Origin: Castellaniella denitrificans
GTDB taxonomy: Bacteria > Pseudomonadota > Gammaproteobacteria > Burkholderiales > Burkholderiaceae_B
NCBI RefSeq assembly: GCF_042653765.1
Contig: NZ_JBHSEZ010000003.1
Span: forward strand, 1 to 64,000
DNA length: 64,000 nucleotides
Reading direction: 5' to 3'
Part shown: in pieces, positions 36,999 through 47,503 of the stretch
Layout: each line of letters begins with the position of its first letter
Position numbering within the stretch: the stretch's first letter is position 1
Program-made: the position numbers and the translations under genes
The notes under the pieces: model-generated
What the model saw: only the letters and a program-made list of their open reading frames with translations
What the model was told of the DNA's origin: nothing
The model's database searches: none

Positions 36999-38309
36999 TC
37001 AGCGGGCACCCATCAAAGTATCGAAATCGACGGCTTCGTCGGTGACCTGGGCGGACGCCAGGACGTGCTCGACGAGATTGTCCTCCAGGACCAGCGATTC
37101 GATCTCGGCGCGGCGCTGGCGGTCGGACAGGTAGTAGGCCACGACCTGGGCGGGCTGCTCATAGCTCTTGGCGAATTCCTCGATGCGCGCGCGGACCTGT
37201 TCGGGCTTGGCCTTCAGGTCGGCGGACTTGATGAGCTCGGCCACCAGCAGGCCCAGGCGCACGCGGCGCTCGGCTTCCGGGCGGAAGGTGTCTTCCGGGA
37301 TGGGGATGCTGTCGGCGTTGGGCAGGCCGCGCTGCTTCAGTTCCTCGCGCGCGGCGGCCGTGCGGTTGGCCACTTCGTTGTCCACCAGGGCCTTGGGCAG
37401 GTCGAAATCGCAGGCGGCCGCCAGGGCGTCCATGACGCTGGCCTTGGTGCGGTTCTTGGCGCGGGCCTGGGCTTCGCGTTCCACGTTCGCGCGCACGTCG
37501 GCCAGCAGGGCGTCCACGTCGCCTTCGGCCTGGCCCAGGGCGCGGGCGAAGTCGGCGTCGATCTCGGGCAGTTCGGGTTCGGCGACTTCCTTCACGGTGA
37601 TGGTGAATTCAGCCTGCTTGCCGGCCACGGCGGGGCTGCCGTAGTCTTCCGGGAAGGCCAGCGGGAAGGTCTTGGTCTCGCCGGCCTTCAGGCCGGTGGC
37701 GGCGGCTTCGAATTCGGGCAGCATGCGGCCCTGGCCCAGCACGAAGGGGAAGTCCTGGGCGGAGCCGCCCTCGAAGGCCACGCCGTCGATGGTGCCGACG
37801 AAGTCCAGGGTGACGCGGTCGCCGCTCTGGGCGGCGCGGTCGGCGGCCGGCTTGAAGACCGTGCGCTGGCGGCGCAGGATGTCGATGGTCTGCTGCACTT
37901 CGGCGTCGCCCACCTGGACGGTGTTGCGGGTGATCTTCAGGGACGACAGGTCCGGCAGCTGGATCTCGGGATAGACTTCGAAGGTGGCGGAAAACGCCAT
38001 CACGCCGTCTTCGGCGCCTTCGACCTTGGGCTCCAGGCTGGGGGTGCCGGCCACGCGCAGGTTGGCGTCGGCGATCACCTTGTCCAGGGACTTGCCGATC
38101 TGGGTGTTGATCACGTCATAGCGAACCGACGGACCATGGCTGCGTTCGATCACGGACAGCGGCGCCTTGCCGGGACGGAAGCCCTGCACCTTCGCCGTCC
38201 TGGCGACGCGCTTGAGCTGCGCCTGGACTTCCTTTTCGATGTCGGCGACCGAGACGGTCAGATCAACGCGGCGCTCCAGGCCGGACAATTTTTCAACCAC
38301 GGGCTGCAT
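36999..38309 (-). CDS. tig: Trigger factor
   Basis: 436 residues. The ribosome-binding N-terminal domain contains the signature region FRPGKAPLSVIERSHG (the GFRPGK loop that docks on ribosomal protein uL23). The FKBP-type peptidyl-prolyl isomerase domain follows (about 150-240, SGDRVTLDFVGTIDGVAFEGG), and then a helical C-terminal chaperone domain. It shelters nascent chains at the exit tunnel. It is the first gene of the tig-clpP-clpX unit; the upstream region to tRNA-Leu (38310-38474) must hold the promoter, with TAAAAT on the minus strand near 38345 as a weak -10 candidate. Confidence 0.96.
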   Translation of the reverse strand: MQPVVEKLSGLERRVDLTVSVADIEKEVQAQLKRVARTAKVQGFRPGKAPLSVIERSHGPSVRYDVINTQIGKSLDKVIADANLRVAGTPSLEPKVEGAEDGVMAFSATFEVYPEIQLPDLSSLKITRNTVQVGDAEVQQTIDILRRQRTVFKPAADRAAQSGDRVTLDFVGTIDGVAFEGGSAQDFPFVLGQGRMLPEFEAAATGLKAGETKTFPLAFPEDYGSPAVAGKQAEFTITVKEVAEPELPEIDADFARALGQAEGDVDALLADVRANVEREAQARAKNRTKASVMDALAAACDFDLPKALVDNEVANRTAAAREELKQRGLPNADSIPIPEDTFRPEAERRVRLGLLVAELIKSADLKAKPEQVRARIEEFAKSYEQPAQVVAYYLSDRQRRAEIESLVLEDNLVEHVLASAQVTDEAVDFDTLMGAR

Positions 38310-38474
38310 TCGGAACCTATTGAAAGATGAATAGTAAACGGGGTATTTTAGCGGAAAGTGGGGCGCCCCGTAGAAGCCCGGGAAGTCCCGGGATCCTCCG
38401 CGCCGGCCGCGCCCGCTTTCCGCCCGGCCCCAAGGGCGCCCGGTCGAATCACGTTATAATGATCAGCTTGCCTG

Positions 38475-38559
38475 GCGAACGTGGCGGAATTGGTAGACGC
38501 ACCAGATTTAGGTTCTGGCGCCGCAAGGCATGAGAGTTCAAGTCTCTCCGTTCGCACCA
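38475..38559 (+). tRNA. tRNA-Leu (anticodon UAG)
   Basis: 85 bases including encoded CCA. The acceptor arm GCGAACG pairs with CGTTCGC followed by A-CCA. The anticodon stem CCAGA/TCTGG encloses the loop TTTAGGT, giving UAG, which reads CUA and other CUN codons. The long variable arm (CGCCGCAAGGCATG region) is typical of class II tRNA-Leu, and GTTCAAGTC is the T-loop. A perfect -10 TATAAT lies at 38455-38460, but no clear -35. The following 38560-38770 contains no gene; a TTGCGA...TAAAAT pair near 38707-38737 may be the dapD promoter. Confidence 0.97.
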
Positions 38560-38770
38560 CGGCGCCGCGGGCCCTTGCGCCCCCCCATCCTACATCAAGC
38601 CGCTTCCGCGCGCCGCCGGACCCACGGCCGCCGCTTCCGCGCGGCACACCATGCAATATGGACCACCGATTCAAATCCAGCCTGTTGACAGGCGGTTGAA
38701 CGGGTCTTGCGACGGGCGGACCGCACGCTGTTAAAATTTCCGGTTCAATTTTTTTCCTGAGCCGCCCACC

Positions 38771-39592
38771 ATGCAGACCGCCATCCAGAACCTGATCGAA
38801 ACCGCCTGGGAAGACCGGGCATCGCTGCGTCCCGGCCAGTTCCCCTCCGACCTGGCCGACGCGGTCGAACAAGCGATCCGGGGCCTGGACGACGGCACGC
38901 TGCGCGTGGCGGAAAAGATCGACGGCCAGTGGCGGGTCCATCAATGGATCAAGAAGGCCGTGCTGCTGTCCTTCCGCCTGGCCGACAACCGCGTCATGGG
39001 GCAGGCGCCCCAGCTGTACTACGACAAGGTGCCGCTGAAATTCCAGGACTACGGCCCGGACGACTTCCAGCGCGGGGGCTTTCGCGTGGTGCCGACCGCC
39101 ACGGTGCGGCGCGGCGCCTACATCGCGCCCGACGCGGTGCTGATGCCCTCCTACGTCAACATCGGCGCGCGCGTGGGCGAAGGCACGATGGTGGACACCT
39201 GGGCGACGGTGGGCTCGTGCGCGCAGATCGGCAGCCACGTCCACCTGTCGGGCGGCGTGGGCATCGGCGGGGTGCTGGAACCCCTGCAGGCCGGCCCCAC
39301 CATCATCGAGGACAACTGCTTCATCGGCGCGCGCTCCGAGATCGTCGAGGGCGTCGTCGTCGAGGAAAACTCCGTGCTGGCCATGGGGGTCTTCATTTCC
39401 CAGAGCACGCGCATCTACGACCGCGCCACCGGCGAGATCCACTACGGCCGGGTCCCGGCCGGGTCCGTGGTGGTACCCGGCTCCCTGCCCGCCGCCGACG
39501 GCAGCCACAGCCTGGCCTGCGCGGTGATCGTCAAGCGGGTGGACGCGAAGACCCGCGCCAAGACCAGCATCAACGACCTGCTGCGGGCCTGA
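38771..39592 (+). CDS. dapD: 2,3,4,5-tetrahydropyridine-2,6-dicarboxylate N-succinyltransferase
   Basis: 273 residues, the family length. An N-terminal helical domain (ETAWEDRASLRP) is followed by a left-handed beta-helix of hexapeptide repeats (about residues 105-240: RRGAYIAPDAVLMPSYVNIG, GAYIA, GVGIGGVLEPLQ, EDNCFIGARSEIVEG) and a C-terminal KTSINDLLR. It makes N-succinyl-2-amino-6-oxopimelate from succinyl-CoA in the succinylase branch of lysine and diaminopimelate synthesis. dapE follows after 32 bases, so consecutive pathway steps are encoded together. Confidence 0.97.
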   Translation: MQTAIQNLIETAWEDRASLRPGQFPSDLADAVEQAIRGLDDGTLRVAEKIDGQWRVHQWIKKAVLLSFRLADNRVMGQAPQLYYDKVPLKFQDYGPDDFQRGGFRVVPTATVRRGAYIAPDAVLMPSYVNIGARVGEGTMVDTWATVGSCAQIGSHVHLSGGVGIGGVLEPLQAGPTIIEDNCFIGARSEIVEGVVVEENSVLAMGVFISQSTRIYDRATGEIHYGRVPAGSVVVPGSLPAADGSHSLACAVIVKRVDAKTRAKTSINDLLRA

Positions 39593-39624
39593 GGCCCGTC
39601 CACACGGTTCAAGGAATCGCACGC

Positions 39625-40758
39625 ATGGCCGACACCGACGTCCTCGACCTGGCCCGCGCCCTGGTCGCCCGCCCCTCCGTCACGCCGGACGACGCCGGTT
39701 GCCAGGACCTGATCGCCGAACGCCTGCGGCCGCTGGGCTTCGCCTGCGAATCGCTGCCCAGCGGCCCGGTGAGCAACCTCTGGGCGCGGCGCGGCGCCGG
39801 GGCGCCGCTGCTGGTGTTCGCGGGCCACACGGACGTCGTGCCCCCGGGGCCCGAAGCCGGATGGCCCAGCCCGCCCTTCGTCCCCACGGAAGCCGGCGGC
39901 ATGCTGACGGGCCGGGGCGCCGCCGACATGAAGACCTCGATCGCCGCCTTCGTGGTCGCGGTCGAGGAATTCATCGCCGCCCATCCCGGCCATCCGGGCT
40001 CGATCGCCCTGCTCCTCACCTCCGACGAGGAAGGCCCGGCGACCGACGGCACCGTCCACGTCTGCCGCGTCCTGGAAGCGCGCGGCGAGCGGCCCGACTT
40101 CTGCGTCGTCGGCGAGCCGACCTCGGCGAAGGCGCTGGGCGACACGATCAAGAACGGCCGCCGGGGCTCGATGTCGGCCCGGATCACGGTGCGCGGCGTC
40201 CAGGGGCACGTGGCCTATCCGCACCTGGCCCGCAATCCGATCCACGAACTGGCGCCCGCCCTGGCCGAGCTGGCCGCCGCCCGCTGGGACGAAGGCAACG
40301 AATACTTCCCGCCCACCACCTTCCAGGTCTCGAACCTGCACGCCGGCACCGGGGCGGGCAACGTCATCCCCGGCGCCGCGACGATCGACTGCAACTTCCG
40401 CTTCTCGACCGCCAGCACGCCCGAGGGGCTGCGGGCGCGAGTGGCGGAGATCCTGGACCGCCACGGCCTGGACTACGGCATCGACTGGACGATCGGCGGC
40501 CTGCCCTTCCTGACCCCCCGGGGTACACTGTGCGACGCCCTGCGGGCCGCCATCGCCGAGGAAGCCGGCGTCCAGGCGGAACTGTCCACGACGGGCGGCA
40601 CCTCGGACGGGCGCTTCATCGCCCGGATCTGTCCGCAAGTCGTCGAATTCGGCCCGCTGAACCGGACCATCCACCAGACGGGCGAGCACATCCCCCTGGA
40701 CAGCCTCGCGCCGCTGAAGAACATTTACCGCCGCACGCTGGAAAAGCTGCTGGCCTGA
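39625..40758 (+). CDS. dapE: Succinyl-diaminopimelate desuccinylase
   Basis: 377 residues, M20 zinc peptidase family: metal-binding VFAGHTDVVPPGPEAGW (His/Asp), GRGAADMKTSIAAF, the catalytic Glu pair in LTSDEEGPATDGT, VGEPTS, and C-terminal FGPLNRTIHQTGEHIPL with the last metal His. It releases succinate to give LL-diaminopimelate for lysine and peptidoglycan. ATG 39625 with AAGGAA upstream. It follows dapD and precedes prmB by 62 bases on the same strand, an order common in Burkholderiales. Confidence 0.97.
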   Translation: MADTDVLDLARALVARPSVTPDDAGCQDLIAERLRPLGFACESLPSGPVSNLWARRGAGAPLLVFAGHTDVVPPGPEAGWPSPPFVPTEAGGMLTGRGAADMKTSIAAFVVAVEEFIAAHPGHPGSIALLLTSDEEGPATDGTVHVCRVLEARGERPDFCVVGEPTSAKALGDTIKNGRRGSMSARITVRGVQGHVAYPHLARNPIHELAPALAELAAARWDEGNEYFPPTTFQVSNLHAGTGAGNVIPGAATIDCNFRFSTASTPEGLRARVAEILDRHGLDYGIDWTIGGLPFLTPRGTLCDALRAAIAEEAGVQAELSTTGGTSDGRFIARICPQVVEFGPLNRTIHQTGEHIPLDSLAPLKNIYRRTLEKLLA

Positions 40759-40820
40759 CCCTCGTCCGTCCCGGTCCGCGCGCCGGACGGGCGCGGCCGA
40801 TCATCTCCCTCACGCACACC

Positions 40821-41713
40821 ATGCCCTCCCCACACACCGAACTCCTGACCCTGCGCGACCTGCTGCGCTGGTCCATCAGCCGCTTCCACGCCGCCGGCCT
40901 GGTCTTCGGCCACGGCAGCGACAATGCCTGGGACGAGGCCGCCTACCTGCTGCTGCACGGCCTGCACCTGCCGCCCGACACGCTCGACCCCTTCCTGGAC
41001 GCGCGCCTGCTGGAACGCGAGCGGCTGCGCTGCGTCGACCTGATCCACGAGCGCATCAACACGCGCAAGCCCGCGGCCTACCTGACGGGCGAGGCCTGGC
41101 TGCAGGGAGAGCGCTTCCTGGTGGACGAGCGCGTGATCGTGCCGCGCTCGCCCATCTCGGAGCTGCTGGCCGAGGGCCTGGCGCCCTGGATCGACGATCC
41201 GGACGCGGTCGGCCGGGTGCTGGACCTGTGCACCGGCTCGGGGTGCCTGGCGATCCTGGCGGCCCACGCCTTCGGCAACGCCGCCGTGGACGCGGTGGAC
41301 GTGTCCGCCGACGCCCTGGCGGTCGCGCAGTCCAACATCGAACTGCACGGCCTGGGGGACCGCGTCCAGGCGCTGCGCAGCGATCTGCTGGCCCAGGTGC
41401 CGGCGGACCGCCGCTACGACCTGATCGTCTGCAATCCGCCCTACGTCAACGAGCAGTCGATGAAGGCGCTGCCGCCCGAATACCGGCACGAGCCCCGGCT
41501 GGCGCTGGCGGGCGGCGCCGACGGCATGGACCTGGTGCGCCGCATCCTGGCCGATGCGCCCCGCTTCATGACGGCCGAGGGCCTGCTGGTGCTGGAAATC
41601 GGCCACGAGCGGGCGCACTTCGAGGCCGCCTTCCCCGAACTGGACCCCGTCTGGCTGGACACCGCGGCCACCACCGGCCAGATCCTGCTGCTGCGCCGCG
41701 CGCAGCTGGCCCC

Positions 41714-41717
<4 letters not shown>
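40821..41717 (+). CDS. prmB: 50S ribosomal protein uL3 N5-glutamine methyltransferase
   Basis: 298 residues. An N-terminal helical domain (TLRDLLRWSISRFHAAGLVF is typical for PrmB, including the conserved FGHG-like GHGSDNAWDEA) precedes a SAM-dependent methyltransferase domain: RVLDLCTGSGCLAILAA near residue 132 and catalytic IVCNPPYVNE near 205. It methylates a glutamine of uL3 during 50S assembly. NPPY and the uL3-type N-terminus distinguish it from PrmC, which usually sits beside prfA. Its stop overlaps the start of the ABC-F gene (GTGA). Confidence 0.93.
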
Positions 41718-43645
<1,928 letters not shown>

Positions 43646-43760
43646 TTTCCTACATATTCCAAGGCTGAATAATTTAATACTCTTATATTCGTTCGGCATG
43701 TGAACGGCGATCCTTAGAATGGACGGGTCTTATAACTTCCCGTTCAGAAGATCCGCCGCC
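43646..43760 (+). promoter_or_regulatory. AT-rich control region of the 43.8-48.3 kb operon
   Basis: This 115-base gap is AT-rich around 43650-43695 and again near 43735. It has several TATATT/TTATAA stretches, the inverted repeat CGTTC-N7-GAACG (about 43690-43706) and CTTAGAAT just downstream. The arrangement resembles LysR-type targets upstream of sulfur or nitrogen uptake operons; the regulator is not in the window. Confidence 0.35.
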
Positions 43761-44303
43761 ATGAGCCGCCTCCCCATCCAATCCGTCGAATCCGCCCCGG
43801 CCGAAGCCCAGGACCGCCTGCGCGCCGCCGCCCAGGCCAACGGCTTCCTGCCCAACCTGCTGGGCGTCCTGGCCAACGCGCCCACCGCCCTGGAAACCTA
43901 CCAGGTCGTCGGCGCCATCAACGGCCGCAACAGCCTCACCCCCACCGAACGCGAAGTCGTGCAGATCACGGCCGCCGCCTACAACGGCTGCGGCTTCTGC
44001 GTGGCCGGCCACACCAAGCTCGCCTACAAGAAGCTGCAGCTGCCCCAGGAACTGGTCGAGGCCCTGCGCGGCACCCAGGCCCTGTCCGACCCCAGGCTCA
44101 ACGCCCTGGCGCAATTCACGCTGCAGGTCCTGGAACACCGCGGCCAGGTGCCCGACGAAGCCCTGGCCGACCTGCGCGCGGCCGGCTACGGCGACGCCCA
44201 GGCGCTGGACGTGGTGCTGGGCGTGAGCCTGGCCACGCTGTGCAACTACGCCAACAACCTGGCCCGCACCCCCATCAACCCGGAACTGCAGGCCTACGCC
44301 TGA
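43761..44303 (+). CDS. AhpD/carboxymuconolactone-decarboxylase-family protein
   Basis: 180 residues, all-helical CMD domain. The redox motif NGCGFCVAGHTKLAYKKL has the Cys-x-x-Cys plus His of AhpD-like peroxidases, which reduce hydroperoxides or regenerate partners with a thiol pair. The upstream segment TPTEREVVQITAAAYNGCG is typical. ATG 43761 begins MSRLPIQSVESAPAE. It opens a five-gene operon with an acyl-CoA-dehydrogenase-fold protein and an ABC importer, suggesting it protects against or acts on a reactive product of that pathway (inference). Confidence 0.87.
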   Translation: MSRLPIQSVESAPAEAQDRLRAAAQANGFLPNLLGVLANAPTALETYQVVGAINGRNSLTPTEREVVQITAAAYNGCGFCVAGHTKLAYKKLQLPQELVEALRGTQALSDPRLNALAQFTLQVLEHRGQVPDEALADLRAAGYGDAQALDVVLGVSLATLCNYANNLARTPINPELQAYA

Positions 44304-44317
44304 TCCTGGAGGCCCGC

Positions 44318-45418
44318 ATGTCCACCGACCTGCTGCCCGCCGTCCATGGCGATGGCATCGACGCCCTGATCCGGGACGCCCTGGCGCCCCAGGCGGAAGC
44401 CATCGACCAGGGCCGGTATCCGGGCGACTTCATGCGCGCGCTGGGCCGCCTGGGCGGCTTCGGCGCCGCGCTGCCCGCCGGATCGGGCGGTCTGGGCCTG
44501 GACCTCGCGGCCCAGATCGAGATCATCGCCCAAGTCGGGCGCGTCTGCGGCTCCACCGCCTTCCTGGCCTGGTGCCAGTCGGCCTGCGCCTGGTATTTCC
44601 AGCAGACGGACAATGCCGCCGCGCGCGAACGCTACCTGGCCCCCATCGCGCGGGGCGAGGTCCTGGCCGGCACCGGCATGTCCAATTGCGTCAAGCATCT
44701 CGCCGGCATCGAACGCATCAACCTGCGCGCGCGGCGCGACGGCGAAGGCTACCGCGTGAGCGGCGCCCTGCCCTGGGTCTCGAACCTGGGGCCCGACCAC
44801 CTGGTCATCGCCGCCGCGGCCGTGGAAGAAGGCGGCTACATCATGTTCGCCGTGCCGCCGGGTTCGCCCGCGCTCACGCTGCGCCCCTGCCCGGCCTTCG
44901 CCGGCATGGAAGGCACCGGCACCTACGGCGTGCACCTGAAGAACGCCTGGATTCCTCCGCAGGACGTGCTGGCCGAGCCCGCGGCCTTCGAGGACTACAT
45001 CGGCCGCATCAAGCCCGGCTTCCTGCTGATGCAGATCGGCATGGGCCTGGGGCTGGTCCGGGCCAGCCTGGAAACCATCCGCGCGACCAACCAGCGCCTG
45101 AGCCACGTCAACACCTACCTGGACGACCAGGAGGACACGCTGGAACGGGATCTCCAGGCCCTGCTGGCGGAAACCGCGCGCCTGGCCCGCCTGGACCGGG
45201 ACGCGCTGCTCCTGGACATCCTGCGCGCCCGCGCCCGGGCGTCCGAACTGGGCCTGCGGGCCACGCAGTCGGCCGCCCTGCACGCGGGCGCCGCCGGCTA
45301 CCTGATGAGCCATCCCGCCCAGCGCCGCCTGCGCGAAGCCCTGTTCGTCGCCATCGTGACGCCGGCCCTGAAGCACCTGCGCAAGGAAATCCATGCGCTC
45401 GAACAGCAGGCGGCCTGA
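44318..45418 (+). CDS. Acyl-CoA-dehydrogenase-fold flavoprotein without the catalytic YEGT glutamate
   Basis: 366 residues with the N-terminal helical, central beta and C-terminal helical domains of the acyl-CoA dehydrogenase fold (LGGFGAALPAGSGGLGLDL, YLAPIARGEVLAGTGMSN, GFLLMQIGMGLGLVRASLET). The C-terminus reads FVAIVTPALKHLRKEIHALE where true dehydrogenases have the Y-E-G-T motif with the base Glu, so ordinary fatty acyl-CoA oxidation is unlikely. Members of the fold that act as FMN-dependent monooxygenases (DszC, SfnB-like) also lack it. GGAGG precedes ATG 44318. It lies 14 bases after the AhpD-like gene and 3 bases before the ATPase gene. Substrate unknown. Confidence 0.75.
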   Translation: MSTDLLPAVHGDGIDALIRDALAPQAEAIDQGRYPGDFMRALGRLGGFGAALPAGSGGLGLDLAAQIEIIAQVGRVCGSTAFLAWCQSACAWYFQQTDNAAARERYLAPIARGEVLAGTGMSNCVKHLAGIERINLRARRDGEGYRVSGALPWVSNLGPDHLVIAAAAVEEGGYIMFAVPPGSPALTLRPCPAFAGMEGTGTYGVHLKNAWIPPQDVLAEPAAFEDYIGRIKPGFLLMQIGMGLGLVRASLETIRATNQRLSHVNTYLDDQEDTLERDLQALLAETARLARLDRDALLLDILRARARASELGLRATQSAALHAGAAGYLMSHPAQRRLREALFVAIVTPALKHLRKEIHALEQQAA

Positions 45419-45421
45419 ACG

Positions 45422-46261
45422 ATGAGCCTCGCCACGGCGTTTCCCGACCCGATCACCGAGCCCGCCACCGCCGAGGCCGGCGTGCTCAGCGCCGAGGGCG
45501 TGGCCCTGGGCTACGCGCGGCCGGGCGCCGGCTCCCATCGCATCCTGCAGGATTTCTCCCTGGAGCTCCAGGCGGGCGAGATCGTCGCCCTGCTGGGCCC
45601 CAGCGGCGTCGGCAAGTCCTCGCTGCTGCGGGTGCTGGCGGGCCTGCAGCGGCCGCTGGCCGGACAGGTCCGCCTGCGCGGCCGGCACCTGGCCGGCCCC
45701 GCCCCCGACGTCGGCTTCGTCTTCCAGGATCCCTGCCTGCTGCCCTGGCTGACGCTGGAGGAGAACGTCGCCTTCGGCCTGGATTTCCACCACCAGCCCC
45801 GGCTGGACGAGGCGCTGCGCCGCCAGCGCGTGCAGCAGGCCATCGCCGAGGTCGGCCTGGCGCAGGCCCGGACGCGCTATCCGGACGAGCTGTCGGGCGG
45901 CATGGCCCAGCGCGCCGCCCTGGCCCGCAGCCTGGCGCGCGCGCCCGAGATCCTGCTGCTGGACGAGCCCTTCAGCGCCCTGGACGAAGTCACCCGCGGC
46001 GAAATGCAGACCCTGCTGCTGGAAATCAGCGCACGCCACCACGCCGCCGCGATCCTGGTGACCCACGACATCGACGAGGCCCTGCTGCTGGCCGACCGCA
46101 TCCTGCTGCTGGGCGGCCAGCCGGGCCGCCTGATCGGCCAATGGCGGCCCGGCCGGCCCCACCCCCGCGACGAAACCGATCCCCGCCTCACCGCGCTGCG
46201 CGTCGAGATCCTGCAGGCCCTGCGCGCCGCCCGCCCTCCCAAACCCAACCTGGCATCATGA
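45422..46261 (+). CDS. NitT/TauT-family ABC transporter ATP-binding protein
   Basis: 279 residues: Walker A LLGPSGVGKSSLLRVLAG, Q-loop VFQDPCLLPWLTLEENV, signature LSGGMAQRAALARSL, Walker B ILLLDEPFSALDEVTR and H-loop VTHDIDEALLLADR. It belongs to the SsuB/TauB/NrtD group. An N-terminal extension of about 25 residues precedes the first strand. It is embedded in the operon: ATG three bases after the previous stop, and its TGA overlaps the ATG of the binding-protein gene. Confidence 0.92.
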   Translation: MSLATAFPDPITEPATAEAGVLSAEGVALGYARPGAGSHRILQDFSLELQAGEIVALLGPSGVGKSSLLRVLAGLQRPLAGQVRLRGRHLAGPAPDVGFVFQDPCLLPWLTLEENVAFGLDFHHQPRLDEALRRQRVQQAIAEVGLAQARTRYPDELSGGMAQRAALARSLARAPEILLLDEPFSALDEVTRGEMQTLLLEISARHHAAAILVTHDIDEALLLADRILLLGGQPGRLIGQWRPGRPHPRDETDPRLTALRVEILQALRAARPPKPNLAS

Positions 46262-47478
46262 CCCTGAAACCGATCGATCCCTGCTGCGGCGCCGCCGCCA
46301 GCGCCCTGGCCGGCCGCCGGCAGTTCCTGAAACTGTCCTCGCTGTTCACGATGGCGGGCGCCCTGCCGCTGCTGCAGGCGGGGCGGGCGGCCCGCGCCGC
46401 CGAGCCCGACGCGCCGGTGCGCATCGGCTATCTGCCGATCACCGACGCCACGCCGCTGCTGGTGGCCCATCACAACGGCCTGTTCGAGAAGCGCGGACTG
46501 CGGGTGGAAAAGCCGCGCCGCTTCCGCAGCTGGTCGCAGATCGTCGAGGCCTTCCTGAGCGGCCAGGTGAACGTGGTCCACCTGCTCATGCCCATGACCA
46601 TCTGGTCGCGCTACGGCAGCAAATCCCCGGCCAAGGTGGTCGCCTGGAACCACATGGAAGGCTCCTGCCTGACCGTGCGGCCCGACATCGGCGGTCTCGC
46701 CGACCTGGGCGGCACCACGGTCGCCATCCCGTTCTGGTATTCGGTGCACAACATCGTCCTGCAGGCCATGCTGCGCGAGGCCGGGCTGGAATTCATCAGC
46801 GACGGCGAGCCGACGAAGCAGCAGGTCAAGCTGGTGGTCATGTCGCCCGGCGACATGCTGCCCGCCCTGGGTTCGAAGCGGATTTCCGGCTACATCGTGG
46901 CCGAGCCGTTCAACGCCAAGGCCGAGGAGCTGGGCGTGGGCAAGGTCTGGCGCTTCACCGGCGACGTCTGGCGCAACCACGCCTGCTGCGTGGTGACGAT
47001 GCACGAGCGCGACCTGCAGGAACGCCCCGAATGGTCGCAGAAGGTCGTCGACGCCATCGTCGAGGCGCAAGCCTGGACGCGCGGCCACCGCGAAGAGACC
47101 GTGAAGATCCTGGAACGCGGCAACCCCGCCGACTACACTCCGCACGAGCATTCGACGCTGGCGCGAGTGCTGCTGGCCTCGCCCGAGCGCGATGCGGAAT
47201 ACGCCCGCAGCGGCGCGATCCGCCACACCGGCTGGAAGGAGCAGCGCATCGACTTCCAGCCCTATCCCTTCCCCAGCTACACGGAAAAGCTGGTGGAGCT
47301 GCTGAAGACCACCTACGTGCTGGGCGAGAACGCCTTCCTGAAGGACCTGGATCCCGCCGAGGTCGCCCGCGACCTGGTGGACGACCGCTACGTGCGCAAG
47401 GCCATCGAGGCCCAGGGCGGGCCGGCCGCCTTCGGCATCGAGGGCTACACGCGCACGGAAACCTTCTCGGTCGCCTAG
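46258..47478 (+). CDS. NrtA/SsuA-like ABC transporter substrate-binding protein with Tat signal
   Basis: 406 residues. The N-terminus has a twin-arginine signal (GRRQFLKLSSLFTMAGALP, cleavage after ARA), so the folded protein would be exported, perhaps because it binds a cofactor-like ligand. The mature part starts VRIGYLPITDATPLLVAHHN, the pattern of the nitrate/bicarbonate-binding NrtA/CmpA group, and continues with QIVEAFLSGQVNVVHLLMPM and GYIVAEPFNAKAEELG. The C-terminal extension (about 330-406) is longer than in SsuA. Ligand unknown. ATG overlaps the ATPase stop. Confidence 0.88.
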   Translation: MTLKPIDPCCGAAASALAGRRQFLKLSSLFTMAGALPLLQAGRAARAAEPDAPVRIGYLPITDATPLLVAHHNGLFEKRGLRVEKPRRFRSWSQIVEAFLSGQVNVVHLLMPMTIWSRYGSKSPAKVVAWNHMEGSCLTVRPDIGGLADLGGTTVAIPFWYSVHNIVLQAMLREAGLEFISDGEPTKQQVKLVVMSPGDMLPALGSKRISGYIVAEPFNAKAEELGVGKVWRFTGDVWRNHACCVVTMHERDLQERPEWSQKVVDAIVEAQAWTRGHREETVKILERGNPADYTPHEHSTLARVLLASPERDAEYARSGAIRHTGWKEQRIDFQPYPFPSYTEKLVELLKTTYVLGENAFLKDLDPAEVARDLVDDRYVRKAIEAQGGPAAFGIEGYTRTETFSVA

Positions 47479-47503
47479 ACCGGCCCGAACGGACCCCGAG
47501 CCC

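Noticed and set aside
38405..38425. GCGCCCGCTTTCCGC near tig, resembling part of the MITE arm
   Set aside because: Only about 14 bases match and the terminal repeat is missing; chance similarity in GC-rich sequence is likely.
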